NCBI GenBank assembly: GCA_026002855.1
Contig: BPGD01000001.1
Span: 1,205,972 to 1,269,971, forward strand
Direction of reading: 5' to 3'
DNA from: Bryobacteraceae bacterium
Lineage (GTDB): Bacteria > Acidobacteriota > Terriglobia > Bryobacterales > Bryobacteraceae
DNA: 64,000 nt
Notes under the pieces: generated by a model
Seen by the model: the letters and a program-made list of their open reading frames with translations, nothing else
The model's database searches: none
What the model was told of the DNA's origin: nothing
Program-made: the position numbers and the translations under genes
Shown here: positions 1 to 6,288 of the stretch, in pieces
Layout of the letters: each line of letters opens with the position of its first letter
Position numbering within the stretch: the stretch's first letter is position 1

Positions 1-375
1 GAAATATCCGTAGGGCGCGGCAGCGGCGCTGATGTCCAGGTTCACGACGCCCGGCTCGACCACGGCGCGTTCGTTGAGCGGGTCGATTTCGAGGATCCGG
101 TTCATCCGCGCGAACGAGACCAGGATGCCGCCCTGACGGGCAATGGCGCCGCCGCTCAGGCCCGTGCCGGCGCCGCGGCCGACGATGGGAATGCCATGGC
201 GGCGCGCCAGTCGGACGATCTGGCTCACTTCGTGCGCCGTGCGCGGGAAGACGACGACGTCCGGGCGCGCCTTGTCCACGCCGCCGTCGTATTCATACAG
301 GCGCAGGTCCTCCGGCCGGTCCAGAACAGCCCGCTCGCCGACGATGGCGGCCAGCTCGCGTTTCCAGTCGGGCAT
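1..375 (-). CDS. glcD: FAD-linked oxidase, GlcD-type (5' part only)
   Basis: This is the first 125 codons of a minus-strand gene that runs off the left edge of the window. The protein starts MPDWKRELAAIVGE and contains an FAD_binding_4 (PCMH-type) segment: 'RPDVVVFPRTAHEV' followed by 'PIVGRGAGTGLSGGA', the glycine-rich loop that contacts the FAD pyrophosphate. These features match the glycolate/D-lactate oxidase GlcD family, which oxidises 2-hydroxyacids to 2-oxoacids. The C-terminal substrate domain lies outside the window, so D-lactate dehydrogenase or another 2-hydroxyacid oxidase cannot be excluded. The start at 375 fits the usual family N-terminus. The next gene on this strand starts at 919 and ends at 398, leaving a 22-base gap, so the two may be co-transcribed. 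Confidence 0.85.
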   Translation of the reverse strand, partial: MPDWKRELAAIVGERAVLDRPEDLRLYEYDGGVDKARPDVVVFPRTAHEVSQIVRLARRHGIPIVGRGAGTGLSGGAIARQGGILVSFARMNRILEIDPLNERAVVEPGVVNLDISAAAAPYGYF

Positions 376-397
376 GGCGCCCCTCCCTGCCTACAGG

Positions 398-919
398 CTA
401 CAGCAGCGCTTCGATGGACTGAAGCAGCTCCGGGTCCATCCAGTCCCGCGGCCCGATGTGCTTCTGGCGGACGCGGCCGCGGCTGTCGATCACATATGTT
501 TCAGGGTACTTGAACGTCCCGTAGCTCGAGCTGATCTTCGCTTCCGGATCCCGCGCCGTAAGAAAACTCACACGCATCTGGCGCAGGAAGCGTTCGTAAG
601 CATTCGCATTCCTGTCCACGCTGATGCCAAGCACAACCACGCCCTTCGGCCTCAACTGCTTCGCCATGGCATCGAGGGAAGGCATCTCGTCGACACACGG
701 CGGGCACCACGTGGCCCAGAAGTTCAGCACCAGTACCTTGCCGCCGAAATCGGATGGAGAGACCTGGCGGCCGTCATCGGTGACGATCGTGAAGGCGGGC
801 GCGCGGTCTCCCACGACGACCACCTTTTCCCGCAGCGAGTCCGCCACGATGAAGCAGAGCGCCACCAGAATGAGCGCCGCCGCGGTCTGGATCGACACCA
901 GCAGTTTGCGGTTTGTCAT
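398..919 (-). CDS. TlpA/ResA-like membrane-anchored thiol-disulfide oxidoreductase
   Basis: A 173-residue protein with one N-terminal hydrophobic segment (about residues 5-27), which acts as a signal anchor. It is followed by a thioredoxin fold with the redox motif W-C-P-P-C ('NFWATWCPPCVDEMPSL') near residue 70. 'GDRAPAFTIVTDDG' is the typical AhpC/TSA-Redoxin strand entry, and the cis-Pro lies in 'KYPETYVID'. Family members reduce disulfides outside the cytoplasmic membrane, for example in cytochrome c maturation. The substrate here cannot be told. A second TlpA-like gene lies at 4549-5022. The ATG at 919 sits just downstream of an AT-rich divergent promoter region. Confidence 0.85.
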   Translation of the reverse strand: MTNRKLLVSIQTAAALILVALCFIVADSLREKVVVVGDRAPAFTIVTDDGRQVSPSDFGGKVLVLNFWATWCPPCVDEMPSLDAMAKQLRPKGVVVLGISVDRNANAYERFLRQMRVSFLTARDPEAKISSSYGTFKYPETYVIDSRGRVRQKHIGPRDWMDPELLQSIEALL

Positions 920-978
920 AAAGGCTGGAATCTATAATTGTATCGAGGGACGGGCCCGCCGCATCTCACTGCTTGGGA
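920..978. promoter_or_regulatory. Divergent promoter region between tlpA-like and the pterin operon
   Basis: A 59-base gap between divergent genes. TATAAT at 933-938 reads on the plus strand and is a perfect -10 consensus, about 40 bases before the pterin-gene ATG. The reverse complement of 937-942 reads TACAAT, a good -10 for the minus-strand gene. No convincing -35 at ideal spacing is visible for either (TTGTCA at 913-918 is only 14 bases from TATAAT). The overlapping -10 elements suggest mutually exclusive divergent transcription. Confidence 0.45.
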
Positions 979-1398
979 ATGAAAGCAATGCTGCTGACGC
1001 GCCGGGTGGAGTTTTCCGCCTCTCATGTGTGCCGCCGTCCGGACTGGTCCGAGTCGGAAAACCGGGCGCTGTTCGGCGACGAGGCCCACCCACGTGGGCA
1101 CGGCCACAACTTCGTGCTCGAGGTGACGCTGGAGGGCCAGCCGGACCCGGTGACAGGCATGGTGGTGGATTTGAAGCAGGTAAAGGCGGTCCTCGAAAAA
1201 GAGGTCATCGGCCCGATGGATCACCGCCACCTGAACGAAGAGGTGCCGCCGTTTGACCGCGTGGTGCCCACGCCGGAAAACCTCGCCGTCGAAATCTGGC
1301 GCCGGCTCGAACCACACTTTCACGGCAGCGCCGCCCGCCTGAAGGCAGTGCGGCTGTATGAAAGCGAGGATTTCTTCGTCGAATATGAAGGCCGTTGA
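979..1398 (+). CDS. 6-pyruvoyl-tetrahydropterin synthase/QueD homologue A, catalytic Cys replaced by Glu
   Basis: A 139-residue T-fold protein of the PTPS/6-carboxytetrahydropterin synthase family. The three zinc-binding histidines are present (His16 in FSASH; His41 and His43 in RGHGHN), as are the Asp-His pair (Asp81-His82 in MDHRHLN) and the pterin-anchoring Glu100 (PTPEN). The position of the catalytic Cys in FGKCNNPNGHGHN of mammalian PTPS is here Glu35 (FGDEAHPRGHGHN). Cys18 is close in sequence but does not align. I chose ATG 979 because an upstream TTG at 973 has no better ribosome site. The 3' end overlaps the next homologue by 14 bases. GTP cyclohydrolase I follows, so the pair presumably acts on dihydroneopterin triphosphate, for queuosine-type or biopterin-type products. 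Confidence 0.85.
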   Translation: MKAMLLTRRVEFSASHVCRRPDWSESENRALFGDEAHPRGHGHNFVLEVTLEGQPDPVTGMVVDLKQVKAVLEKEVIGPMDHRHLNEEVPPFDRVVPTPENLAVEIWRRLEPHFHGSAARLKAVRLYESEDFFVEYEGR

Positions 1399-1900
1399 TC
1401 CGGGGCTGCCACTCGTCCGCGTGGGCCGGCGTTACCGATTCTCGGCCTCGCACCGCCTCCACGCGCCGCAGCTTGCAGCCGAGCGCAACCGCGAGGTCTA
1501 CGGGAAGTGCAACAACCCGTACGGCCACGGACATGACTACGTGATGGACGTCGTTCTCTCCGGCCGGCTCGACCCTGCCCGGGGGCGGCTCCTGCCGCTT
1601 GAAATGCTCGACGGGTTCGTGCGCCGGGTGTGGCTTGCGCAGGTGGACCGGCGCAACCTGAACGTGGATCTTCCCGAATTCGCCGCGCTGGTACCGACCA
1701 CGGAGAACCTCGCGCTGGTGGCGGCGCGGCGCCTGAAGCAGGCCTGGCCGCACTGGTTTGCGGGCTGGCCCGCGGAGCTGGAGAAGGTAAGCATCCGGGA
1801 GACGCGCAACAACATCTTTGAAGTGTCCGCTTCGGAAGCCGAAGCCCGGGGATCAGAAAGCCATGAAATCGTCGTCGAAAGCCGTCGTCAAGGTGCTTGA
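1385..1900 (+). CDS. 6-pyruvoyl-tetrahydropterin synthase homologue B, catalytic His replaced by Arg
   Basis: A 171-residue T-fold protein very like eukaryotic PTPS. With the ATG at 1385 its residue numbers coincide with mammalian PTPS: zinc ligands His23, His48 and His50, catalytic Cys42 ([13 protein letters not shown]), Asp88 and pterin-anchoring Glu107 (PTTEN). That coincidence supports this start over the ATG at 1358. The third triad residue, His89, is Arg here (codon CGG at 1649-1651, QVDRRNLN). The extra C-terminal 25-30 residues overlap the start of folE at 1863. The upstream paralogue keeps the Asp-His pair but lacks the Cys, so the two proteins may work as one hetero-oligomer. Alone, each would be expected to be impaired in classical PTPS chemistry. 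Confidence 0.85.
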   Translation: MKAVDPGLPLVRVGRRYRFSASHRLHAPQLAAERNREVYGKCNNPYGHGHDYVMDVVLSGRLDPARGRLLPLEMLDGFVRRVWLAQVDRRNLNVDLPEFAALVPTTENLALVAARRLKQAWPHWFAGWPAELEKVSIRETRNNIFEVSASEAEARGSESHEIVVESRRQGA

Positions 1901-2483
1901 GCACAAGCGGGAAGAAGGCGCCATCGCCGCCCACGTGCGGGAAATTCTGCGCGAGCTGGGCGAAGACCCGAAACGCGAAGGCCTTCTCGCCACGCCCTCT
2001 CGCGCCGAGAAGGCGCTGCGGTTCCTCACCAGCGGTTACACGGCCGATATCCACAAGATCGTCAACGGCGCCATCTTCAACGAGCGCTGCGACGAGATGG
2101 TGGTCGTCAAGGACATCGAGTTCTTCTCCCTCTGCGAGCACCACCTGCTGCCGTTCTACGGGCGGGCGCATGTGGCCTACATCCCGAAGAACAAGATCAT
2201 CGGGCTGAGCAAGATCCCGCGCATCGTCGACGTTTTCGCCCGCCGGCTTCAGGTGCAGGAGCGCATGACGCAGCAGATCGCCGCCTGCCTGCAGGAGGTG
2301 CTGGATCCGCTGGGCGTGGCCGTGATTACCGAAGCGCGCCACTTCTGCATGATGATGCGCGGCGTCGAGAAACAGCACTCCTCGACCACTTCCTCGGCCA
2401 TGCTCGGCGAGTTCCGCCGCCGCAAGGAGACCCGCGACGAGTTCCTCTCCCACGTGCGTCATCAGGGCTTGGCCGGCTGGTAG
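1863..2483 (+). CDS. folE: GTP cyclohydrolase I
   Basis: A 206-residue FolE that converts GTP to 7,8-dihydroneopterin triphosphate, the first step of folate, biopterin and queuosine precursors. Typical motifs are present: [17 protein letters not shown], the zinc and active-site segment '[20 protein letters not shown]', '[18 protein letters not shown]', and '[15 protein letters not shown]' with the second Cys ligand. The ATG at 1863 (MKSSSK) lies inside the end of the upstream PTPS homologue (38-base overlap), suggesting translational coupling. An in-frame ATG at 1818 would add 15 residues that the family does not have. FolE and the two PTPS homologues form a compact pterin operon. Confidence 0.95.
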   Translation: MKSSSKAVVKVLEHKREEGAIAAHVREILRELGEDPKREGLLATPSRAEKALRFLTSGYTADIHKIVNGAIFNERCDEMVVVKDIEFFSLCEHHLLPFYGRAHVAYIPKNKIIGLSKIPRIVDVFARRLQVQERMTQQIAACLQEVLDPLGVAVITEARHFCMMMRGVEKQHSSTTSSAMLGEFRRRKETRDEFLSHVRHQGLAGW

Positions 2484-2531
2484 CGGCGCCCGGTTGCCTT
2501 GTGGAGCGGTTCGGCTACGATGGTAGGTAGC

Positions 2532-2921
2532 ATGAGCCAGGATTCCCGCCATTTCCAGGTGGCCGACCCCTTCGGCAGGACGTGGGACGTCGAGTTCCGC
2601 TGGCAGCAGAACGCGATTTCCATCCGTCACGCCGATGCGGTGGACTGCAAGTACTACATCTCCTGCGGCGACGACAGGCGCGAGCTCGTGGTGGCGCTGC
2701 GGCACCCGGATCTGCTGAAACTGGCCGCCGAGCGCGGCCGGCCGCTCACCGACGCCTGGGTGATCCGGCTGGCCGGCCATCACGTGCGGCACATGATCTC
2801 CACCTGGGAGGACATGGACAAGGTCCTGGTCACGGCGCCTTACGGCGACCTGGTCCGGCACAGCCTGGCCATCGCCGAAGAGGAGGAACGGGAACGCGAG
2901 CGGGCAGCCACCTCGCGCTGA
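2532..2921 (+). CDS. Conserved-looking protein of unknown function
   Basis: A 129-residue soluble protein with no signal peptide or membrane segment. It is rich in charged and aromatic residues (DVEFRWQQNAISIRHADAVD; YYISCGDDRRELVVALRH) and ends in an Arg/Glu-rich helix. I do not recognise the family. Codon use and GC match the neighbours, so it is very likely a real gene. It begins 48 bases after folE and could be the last gene of the pterin operon. The start is uncertain: ATG 2520 (MVGSMSQD) is equally possible. Confidence 0.65.
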   Translation: MSQDSRHFQVADPFGRTWDVEFRWQQNAISIRHADAVDCKYYISCGDDRRELVVALRHPDLLKLAAERGRPLTDAWVIRLAGHHVRHMISTWEDMDKVLVTAPYGDLVRHSLAIAEEEERERERAATSR

Positions 2922-3008
2922 TTTTCCCCGTTGCATTTCCTCCCCGTCTTTGGCGACAATTCACACTGAACGCATTCAACACCCCTGGTGGGACGAGGTG
3001 AACAGGTC

Positions 3009-3248
3009 ATGATCGAGTGTCCCGAGTGCGGCGCTGACATCGACGTGGAAGAAGACGAGCTCGACGAGGGTGAAACCATCCTCTGCGAGGAGTGCGGGCG
3101 GAGCTTTCTCGTCGCCTCCGTCGACCCGCTCGAGCTGGAGCCGGAAGACGACGACTTCGATCTCGACGAAGAATTCGACGAGGACGAGGAAGACTTCGAC
3201 GAGGAGGAGGAAGAGGATGAGGAGGAAGAAGACGAAGACTGGCGTTAG
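3009..3248 (+). CDS. LysW-like zinc-ribbon protein with a hyperacidic tail
   Basis: A 79-residue protein. Residues 1-45 form a zinc ribbon (CPEC at 4-7, CEEC at 26-29) that resembles the amino-group carrier LysW, including the 'VDPLELEPED' segment after the ribbon. The remaining ~33 residues are almost all Asp/Glu with a few Phe, ending DEDWR. LysW ends EDWGE and its terminal Glu carries the substrate. That Glu is absent here, and no lysX, lysZ or argJ-like gene is near, so a carrier role is doubtful. The ATG at 3009 is preceded by GAGGTG. The tail's GAG/GAA codons overlap the start region of the next gene. Confidence 0.75.
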   Translation: MIECPECGADIDVEEDELDEGETILCEECGRSFLVASVDPLELEPEDDDFDLDEEFDEDEEDFDEEEEEDEEEEDEDWR

Positions 3249-3606
3249 CCGCTTCGCCTTCCTCCTGCTGGCGCTGTCTCTCCCGGCCCTGGCGGGGCAA
3301 AAGCCCGAGCCTGCCGTCATCGCCGGAACCGTGTTCAGGGATCCGGGTTTCGCCCTTCCTGGTGCGGAAGTGGAGCTGGTGCTCGTGTCCCCGGTTCAGG
3401 GCCGCAAGCCGCCCAAGCCGCTCCGCACCCGCACCGACGCACGAGGAGAATTCGCTTTTCAGTTGGCGCCGGATCCGGCAGAATATAAGGTAACCGCGCG
3501 CGCCCGCGGCTATGCTCCCGAAGAGCGGATGGTGCGCCTCTCGGGCGGCCCGGAGCGCGTGGATGTGTACCTGACGCTGAAGCCCGCCGGGAGCAACCAG
3601 AAATGA
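3217..3606 (+). CDS. Small secreted carboxypeptidase-regulatory-like protein
   Basis: A 129-residue protein with a clear signal peptide: MRRKKTKTGVSRFAFLLLAL, with probable cleavage after ALA at residue 26. One carboxypeptidase-regulatory/transthyretin-like beta-sandwich follows: 'AVIAGTVFRDPGFALPGAEV', 'TDARGEFAFQL', 'YKVTARARGYAPEER'. Such domains are structural or binding modules in secreted proteins. The start at 3217 overlaps the upstream acidic gene by 32 bases in another frame. A purine-rich stretch at 3201-3216, itself the Glu codons of that gene, provides the ribosome site. The end overlaps the next gene by ATGA. Confidence 0.75.
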   Translation: MRRKKTKTGVSRFAFLLLALSLPALAGQKPEPAVIAGTVFRDPGFALPGAEVELVLVSPVQGRKPPKPLRTRTDARGEFAFQLAPDPAEYKVTARARGYAPEERMVRLSGGPERVDVYLTLKPAGSNQK

Positions 3607-4004
3607 AACTCGCGCGACGCCTTCCTCTCCTTTTCCTGGCGGCTGCCCTGCTGGCTCCCGCCTTCCAGTGGACCAACCAGAAGAAGGACAAGCCCCGCGA
3701 CCGCACCATCCGCAACGTCACTGGCGTGGTGACCCTGCCGGATGGCTCGCCCGCCAACGGCGCGGTCGTCCAGCTCAAGAACCTGAAGACGCTACAGGTG
3801 CGCTCCTACATCACCCGCGAGGACGGCAAATACGAGTTCCAGAACCTCTCCACCAGCATTGATTACGAGCTGACCGCTACTTTTCACGATCTCGCAAGCC
3901 GGAAGCGGACCCTGTCCGTCTTCGACACCCGGCTCGACGCCGTGGTGAACCTGAAGCTGGAACCGAAGAAAGAGCAGACCAAGTCAGAGGAGAAACAGCC
4001 ATGA
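3603..4004 (+). CDS. Small secreted carboxypeptidase-regulatory-like protein (paralogue)
   Basis: A 133-residue protein with a signal peptide (MKLARRLPLLFLAAALLAPA) and one carboxypeptidase-regulatory-like domain: 'NVTGVVTLPDGSPANGAVVQ', 'SYITREDGKYEFQNLS', 'YELTATF'. It is a diverged paralogue of the preceding gene and overlaps it by ATGA. The C-terminus is Lys/Glu-rich (KKEQTKSEEKQP), perhaps a flexible linker. It probably acts in the periplasm or at the cell surface. No enzymatic residues are recognised. Confidence 0.75.
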   Translation: MKLARRLPLLFLAAALLAPAFQWTNQKKDKPRDRTIRNVTGVVTLPDGSPANGAVVQLKNLKTLQVRSYITREDGKYEFQNLSTSIDYELTATFHDLASRKRTLSVFDTRLDAVVNLKLEPKKEQTKSEEKQP

Positions 4005-4552
4005 CGACTTTGGCCGCATTCGCAGCCGCCCTGGCGCTTCTGGGAGCGCCGGGCAAAGTGGATGTCATCAAAGCGACGGATCTTCAGGGCAAACCCGTCG
4101 AGATTCAGACTGCCGGCAAGATCACCGCGGTCATCTTCATCTCCACGCAGTGCCCGATCTCGAACGATTACAACGAGCGCATGAAGGCGCTCTACAACGA
4201 GTTTCATGGCAAGGGCGTGCAGTTCGTCTTCCTCAACGCGAACTCGACCGAGTCCTCGGCCGAGGTCGCCGAACACGCCCGCAAGCACGCGTTCCCGTTC
4301 ACGGTGTACAAGGACGTCAACAATGTCGAGGCGGACCGCTTCAGCGCCGAGTTCACACCGCATGTGTTCGTCATTGGAAAGAACTCGGAGGTCATCTATC
4401 GCGGCGCCATTGACGACTCGCGTCCCGCCGACAAGGTGACGAAGACATACCTCAAGGACGTGCTCAATGCCGCTGTGGAAGGCAAACCGTTGCCGGTCGC
4501 CGAGACCAAGGCATTCGGTTGCACCATCAAAAGGGTGAAGAAGTCCACGTGA
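4001..4552 (+). CDS. Secreted redoxin / peroxiredoxin-like thioredoxin-fold protein
   Basis: A 183-residue protein with an N-terminal hydrophobic stretch (about residues 3-15), probably exported. A thioredoxin-fold core follows with 'VIFISTQCPISNDYNERM', where a single Cys replaces the CxxC pair, as in acidobacterial AhpC/TSA-Redoxin proteins. 'FVFLNANSTES' and the cis-Pro region 'FTPHVFVI' follow. A second Cys lies near the C-terminus ('KAFGCTIKR') and could be a resolving Cys. It overlaps the upstream gene by ATGA and the downstream TlpA by GTGA, so all are translationally coupled. Confidence 0.75.
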   Translation: MTTLAAFAAALALLGAPGKVDVIKATDLQGKPVEIQTAGKITAVIFISTQCPISNDYNERMKALYNEFHGKGVQFVFLNANSTESSAEVAEHARKHAFPFTVYKDVNNVEADRFSAEFTPHVFVIGKNSEVIYRGAIDDSRPADKVTKTYLKDVLNAAVEGKPLPVAETKAFGCTIKRVKKST

Positions 4553-5022
4553 AACAGTCCATCGCCATTTTGATTCTGCTTGCAGCCGGCCTCGTCCACG
4601 CAGCGGATCTCCAGCCGATCAGCGAGGCCGGCTACCAGCGCCTGCTTGCCTCGGCGAAGGGCAAGGTGTTGGTGGTCAACTTCTGGGCCACCTGGTGCGC
4701 CCCGTGCCGGAAGGAGATGCCGGAACTGGTCGCGCTGGCGGCGAAGTACCGCGCCAAAGGGATGCAATTTGCCGCCATCGCCATTGACGAAGAGAGCGAC
4801 GCGGCCACCGTGGCCGAGTTCGTCGCGAAGACGAAGATCCCTCAGCCCGCCTACATCAAACGCTTCCAGGACGACCAGAAATTCATCTCCATGGTCGACC
4901 CCCGATGGTCCGGCGGACTGCCGTTCACCGTCGTTTATGATCGCAGCGGGCGGAAAGCGCACGTCTTCCCGGGCGAGGTGAACATCCGCGAGCTGGAACA
5001 GGTAATCCAGAAGCTGCTCTGA
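4549..5022 (+). CDS. Secreted TlpA-like thiol-disulfide oxidoreductase
   Basis: A 157-residue protein with a signal peptide (MKQSIAILILLAAGLVHAAD) and a thioredoxin-fold domain with W-C-A-P-C ('NFWATWCAPCRKEMPEL'). The cis-Pro is in 'GLPFTVVYD'. The start is GTG at 4549, overlapping the upstream stop by GTGA; an in-frame ATG at 4519 would destroy the signal peptide. It is the last gene of the five-gene run from 3009. Together with the preceding redoxin it may handle disulfides in the envelope, possibly of the two small secreted proteins encoded upstream. Confidence 0.85.
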   Translation: MKQSIAILILLAAGLVHAADLQPISEAGYQRLLASAKGKVLVVNFWATWCAPCRKEMPELVALAAKYRAKGMQFAAIAIDEESDAATVAEFVAKTKIPQPAYIKRFQDDQKFISMVDPRWSGGLPFTVVYDRSGRKAHVFPGEVNIRELEQVIQKLL

Positions 5023-5030
5023 CGGCCGCC

Positions 5031-6278
5031 TCAGCCCTCTTCGCCCCGGATCAGGTCCTCATGGGTCTCTCTCCGGCGGACGACTCTCCATGTGCCGCCT
5101 TCAACGAGCACTTCGCAGGGACGCGGCCTCGCGTTGTAGTTGGACGCCATGACGAACCCATAGGCGCCCGCCGTTATGACCGCCAGACAATCGCCCGGCA
5201 GCGGCGCTTCAATTTCGCGTTCCTCGGCGAGAAAATCGCTGCTTTCGCAGACCGGCCCGACAATGTCGGCGGTGATGCAGGGCCGCCCCTGCCGCCGCAC
5301 CGGCACGATCTCGTGGTGCGCCTCGTATAAAGCCGGCCGGATCAGGTCCGTCATTGAAGCGTCCACGATGAGAAATTCCTTGCCGCCGCTCTTCTTCCGG
5401 TACAGCAGGGTCGTCAGCAGCACGCCGGCAGGGCCGGCGATGAAGCGGCCGGGTTCGAGCAGCAGTTCCAGGCGAAGCTCCTCGGCCACCCGGCGCACGT
5501 GCCGCAGATAACTGGCGACGTCCGGCGCTGGATCTTCCCTGCGATACGGAACGCCGAGCCCGCCCCCGAGATCCAGGAACTTCACGGCAATACCCTTCTT
5601 CCTGAGCAGCTGCACGAAGTCGGCCATGCGGTCGGCGGCTGCCATCAGCGGCGCAATGTCGAGCAGTTGCGAGCCGATGTGGCAACTGGCGCCTTCGAGC
5701 GCAATGCCCGGCAACGCCGCCGCCCGCAGGTAGAGCTCTTCGGCCTCCTCCATCGGGATGCCGAACTTGTGCCGCCGCAGCCCGGTGGAGATGTAAGGGT
5801 GCGTGGCGGCGTCAATGTCCGGGTTGACGCGGATGGCCGCGCGGGCCGTGCGGCCCGACCGTGACGCCAGTGCGCTGAGCAGACGAAGTTCTTCCTCGCT
5901 TTCGCAGTTGAAGGAGTGGATGCCGGCCTCAAGCGCCGCTTCGATCTCGTGGCGCGTTTTGCCGACGCCGGAAAAGACCACCCTGGCAGGATCCGCCCCG
6001 GCGCGCAACACGCGGTAGAGCTCGCCGCCGCTGACGATGTCGAAGCCCGCGCCCGCCTCCGCCAGCAGCCGGAGCACGGCGAGGTTGCCGTTGGCCTTCA
6101 CCGCAAAGCAGACCAGGTGCGGCAGCCCGGCGAGATCCTGTTCGAATGCGCGCCAGCCGTTCAGCAACGCGGCCGACGAATACACGTAGCACGGCGTTCC
6201 CGCCTGCGAGGCGATGTCCCTCAGATCCACGCCCTCGCAATGCAGCACGCCGTGGCGGTAGTCAAACGCTGCGTTCAT
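5031..6278 (-). CDS. lysA: Diaminopimelate decarboxylase
   Basis: A 415-residue PLP enzyme of fold type III that decarboxylates meso-diaminopimelate to L-lysine. The PLP Lys is Lys61 in 'VCFAVKANGN'. Other features are 'GAGFDIVSGGEL', 'HPYISTGLRRHKFGIP', 'SCHIGSQL', the phosphate-binding 'LDLGGGLGVPY', 'EPGRFIAGPAG', the active-site 'GPVCESSDF' and the C-terminal 'MASNYNARPRP'. The length is normal. It is the last gene of a tight minus-strand run (rpiB, deoC, phosphatase, lysA), ten bases after the phosphatase gene. Confidence 0.95.
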   Translation of the reverse strand: MNAAFDYRHGVLHCEGVDLRDIASQAGTPCYVYSSAALLNGWRAFEQDLAGLPHLVCFAVKANGNLAVLRLLAEAGAGFDIVSGGELYRVLRAGADPARVVFSGVGKTRHEIEAALEAGIHSFNCESEEELRLLSALASRSGRTARAAIRVNPDIDAATHPYISTGLRRHKFGIPMEEAEELYLRAAALPGIALEGASCHIGSQLLDIAPLMAAADRMADFVQLLRKKGIAVKFLDLGGGLGVPYRREDPAPDVASYLRHVRRVAEELRLELLLEPGRFIAGPAGVLLTTLLYRKKSGGKEFLIVDASMTDLIRPALYEAHHEIVPVRRQGRPCITADIVGPVCESSDFLAEEREIEAPLPGDCLAVITAGAYGFVMASNYNARPRPCEVLVEGGTWRVVRRRETHEDLIRGEEG

Positions 6279-6288
6279 CGCTTTCCCG

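Noticed and set aside
1320-2936. 538-codon minus-strand frame opposite the pterin genes
   Set aside because: The plus strand encodes folE and PTPS homologues with intact or family-aligned motifs. The antisense translation is His/Arg/Leu-rich and meaningless.
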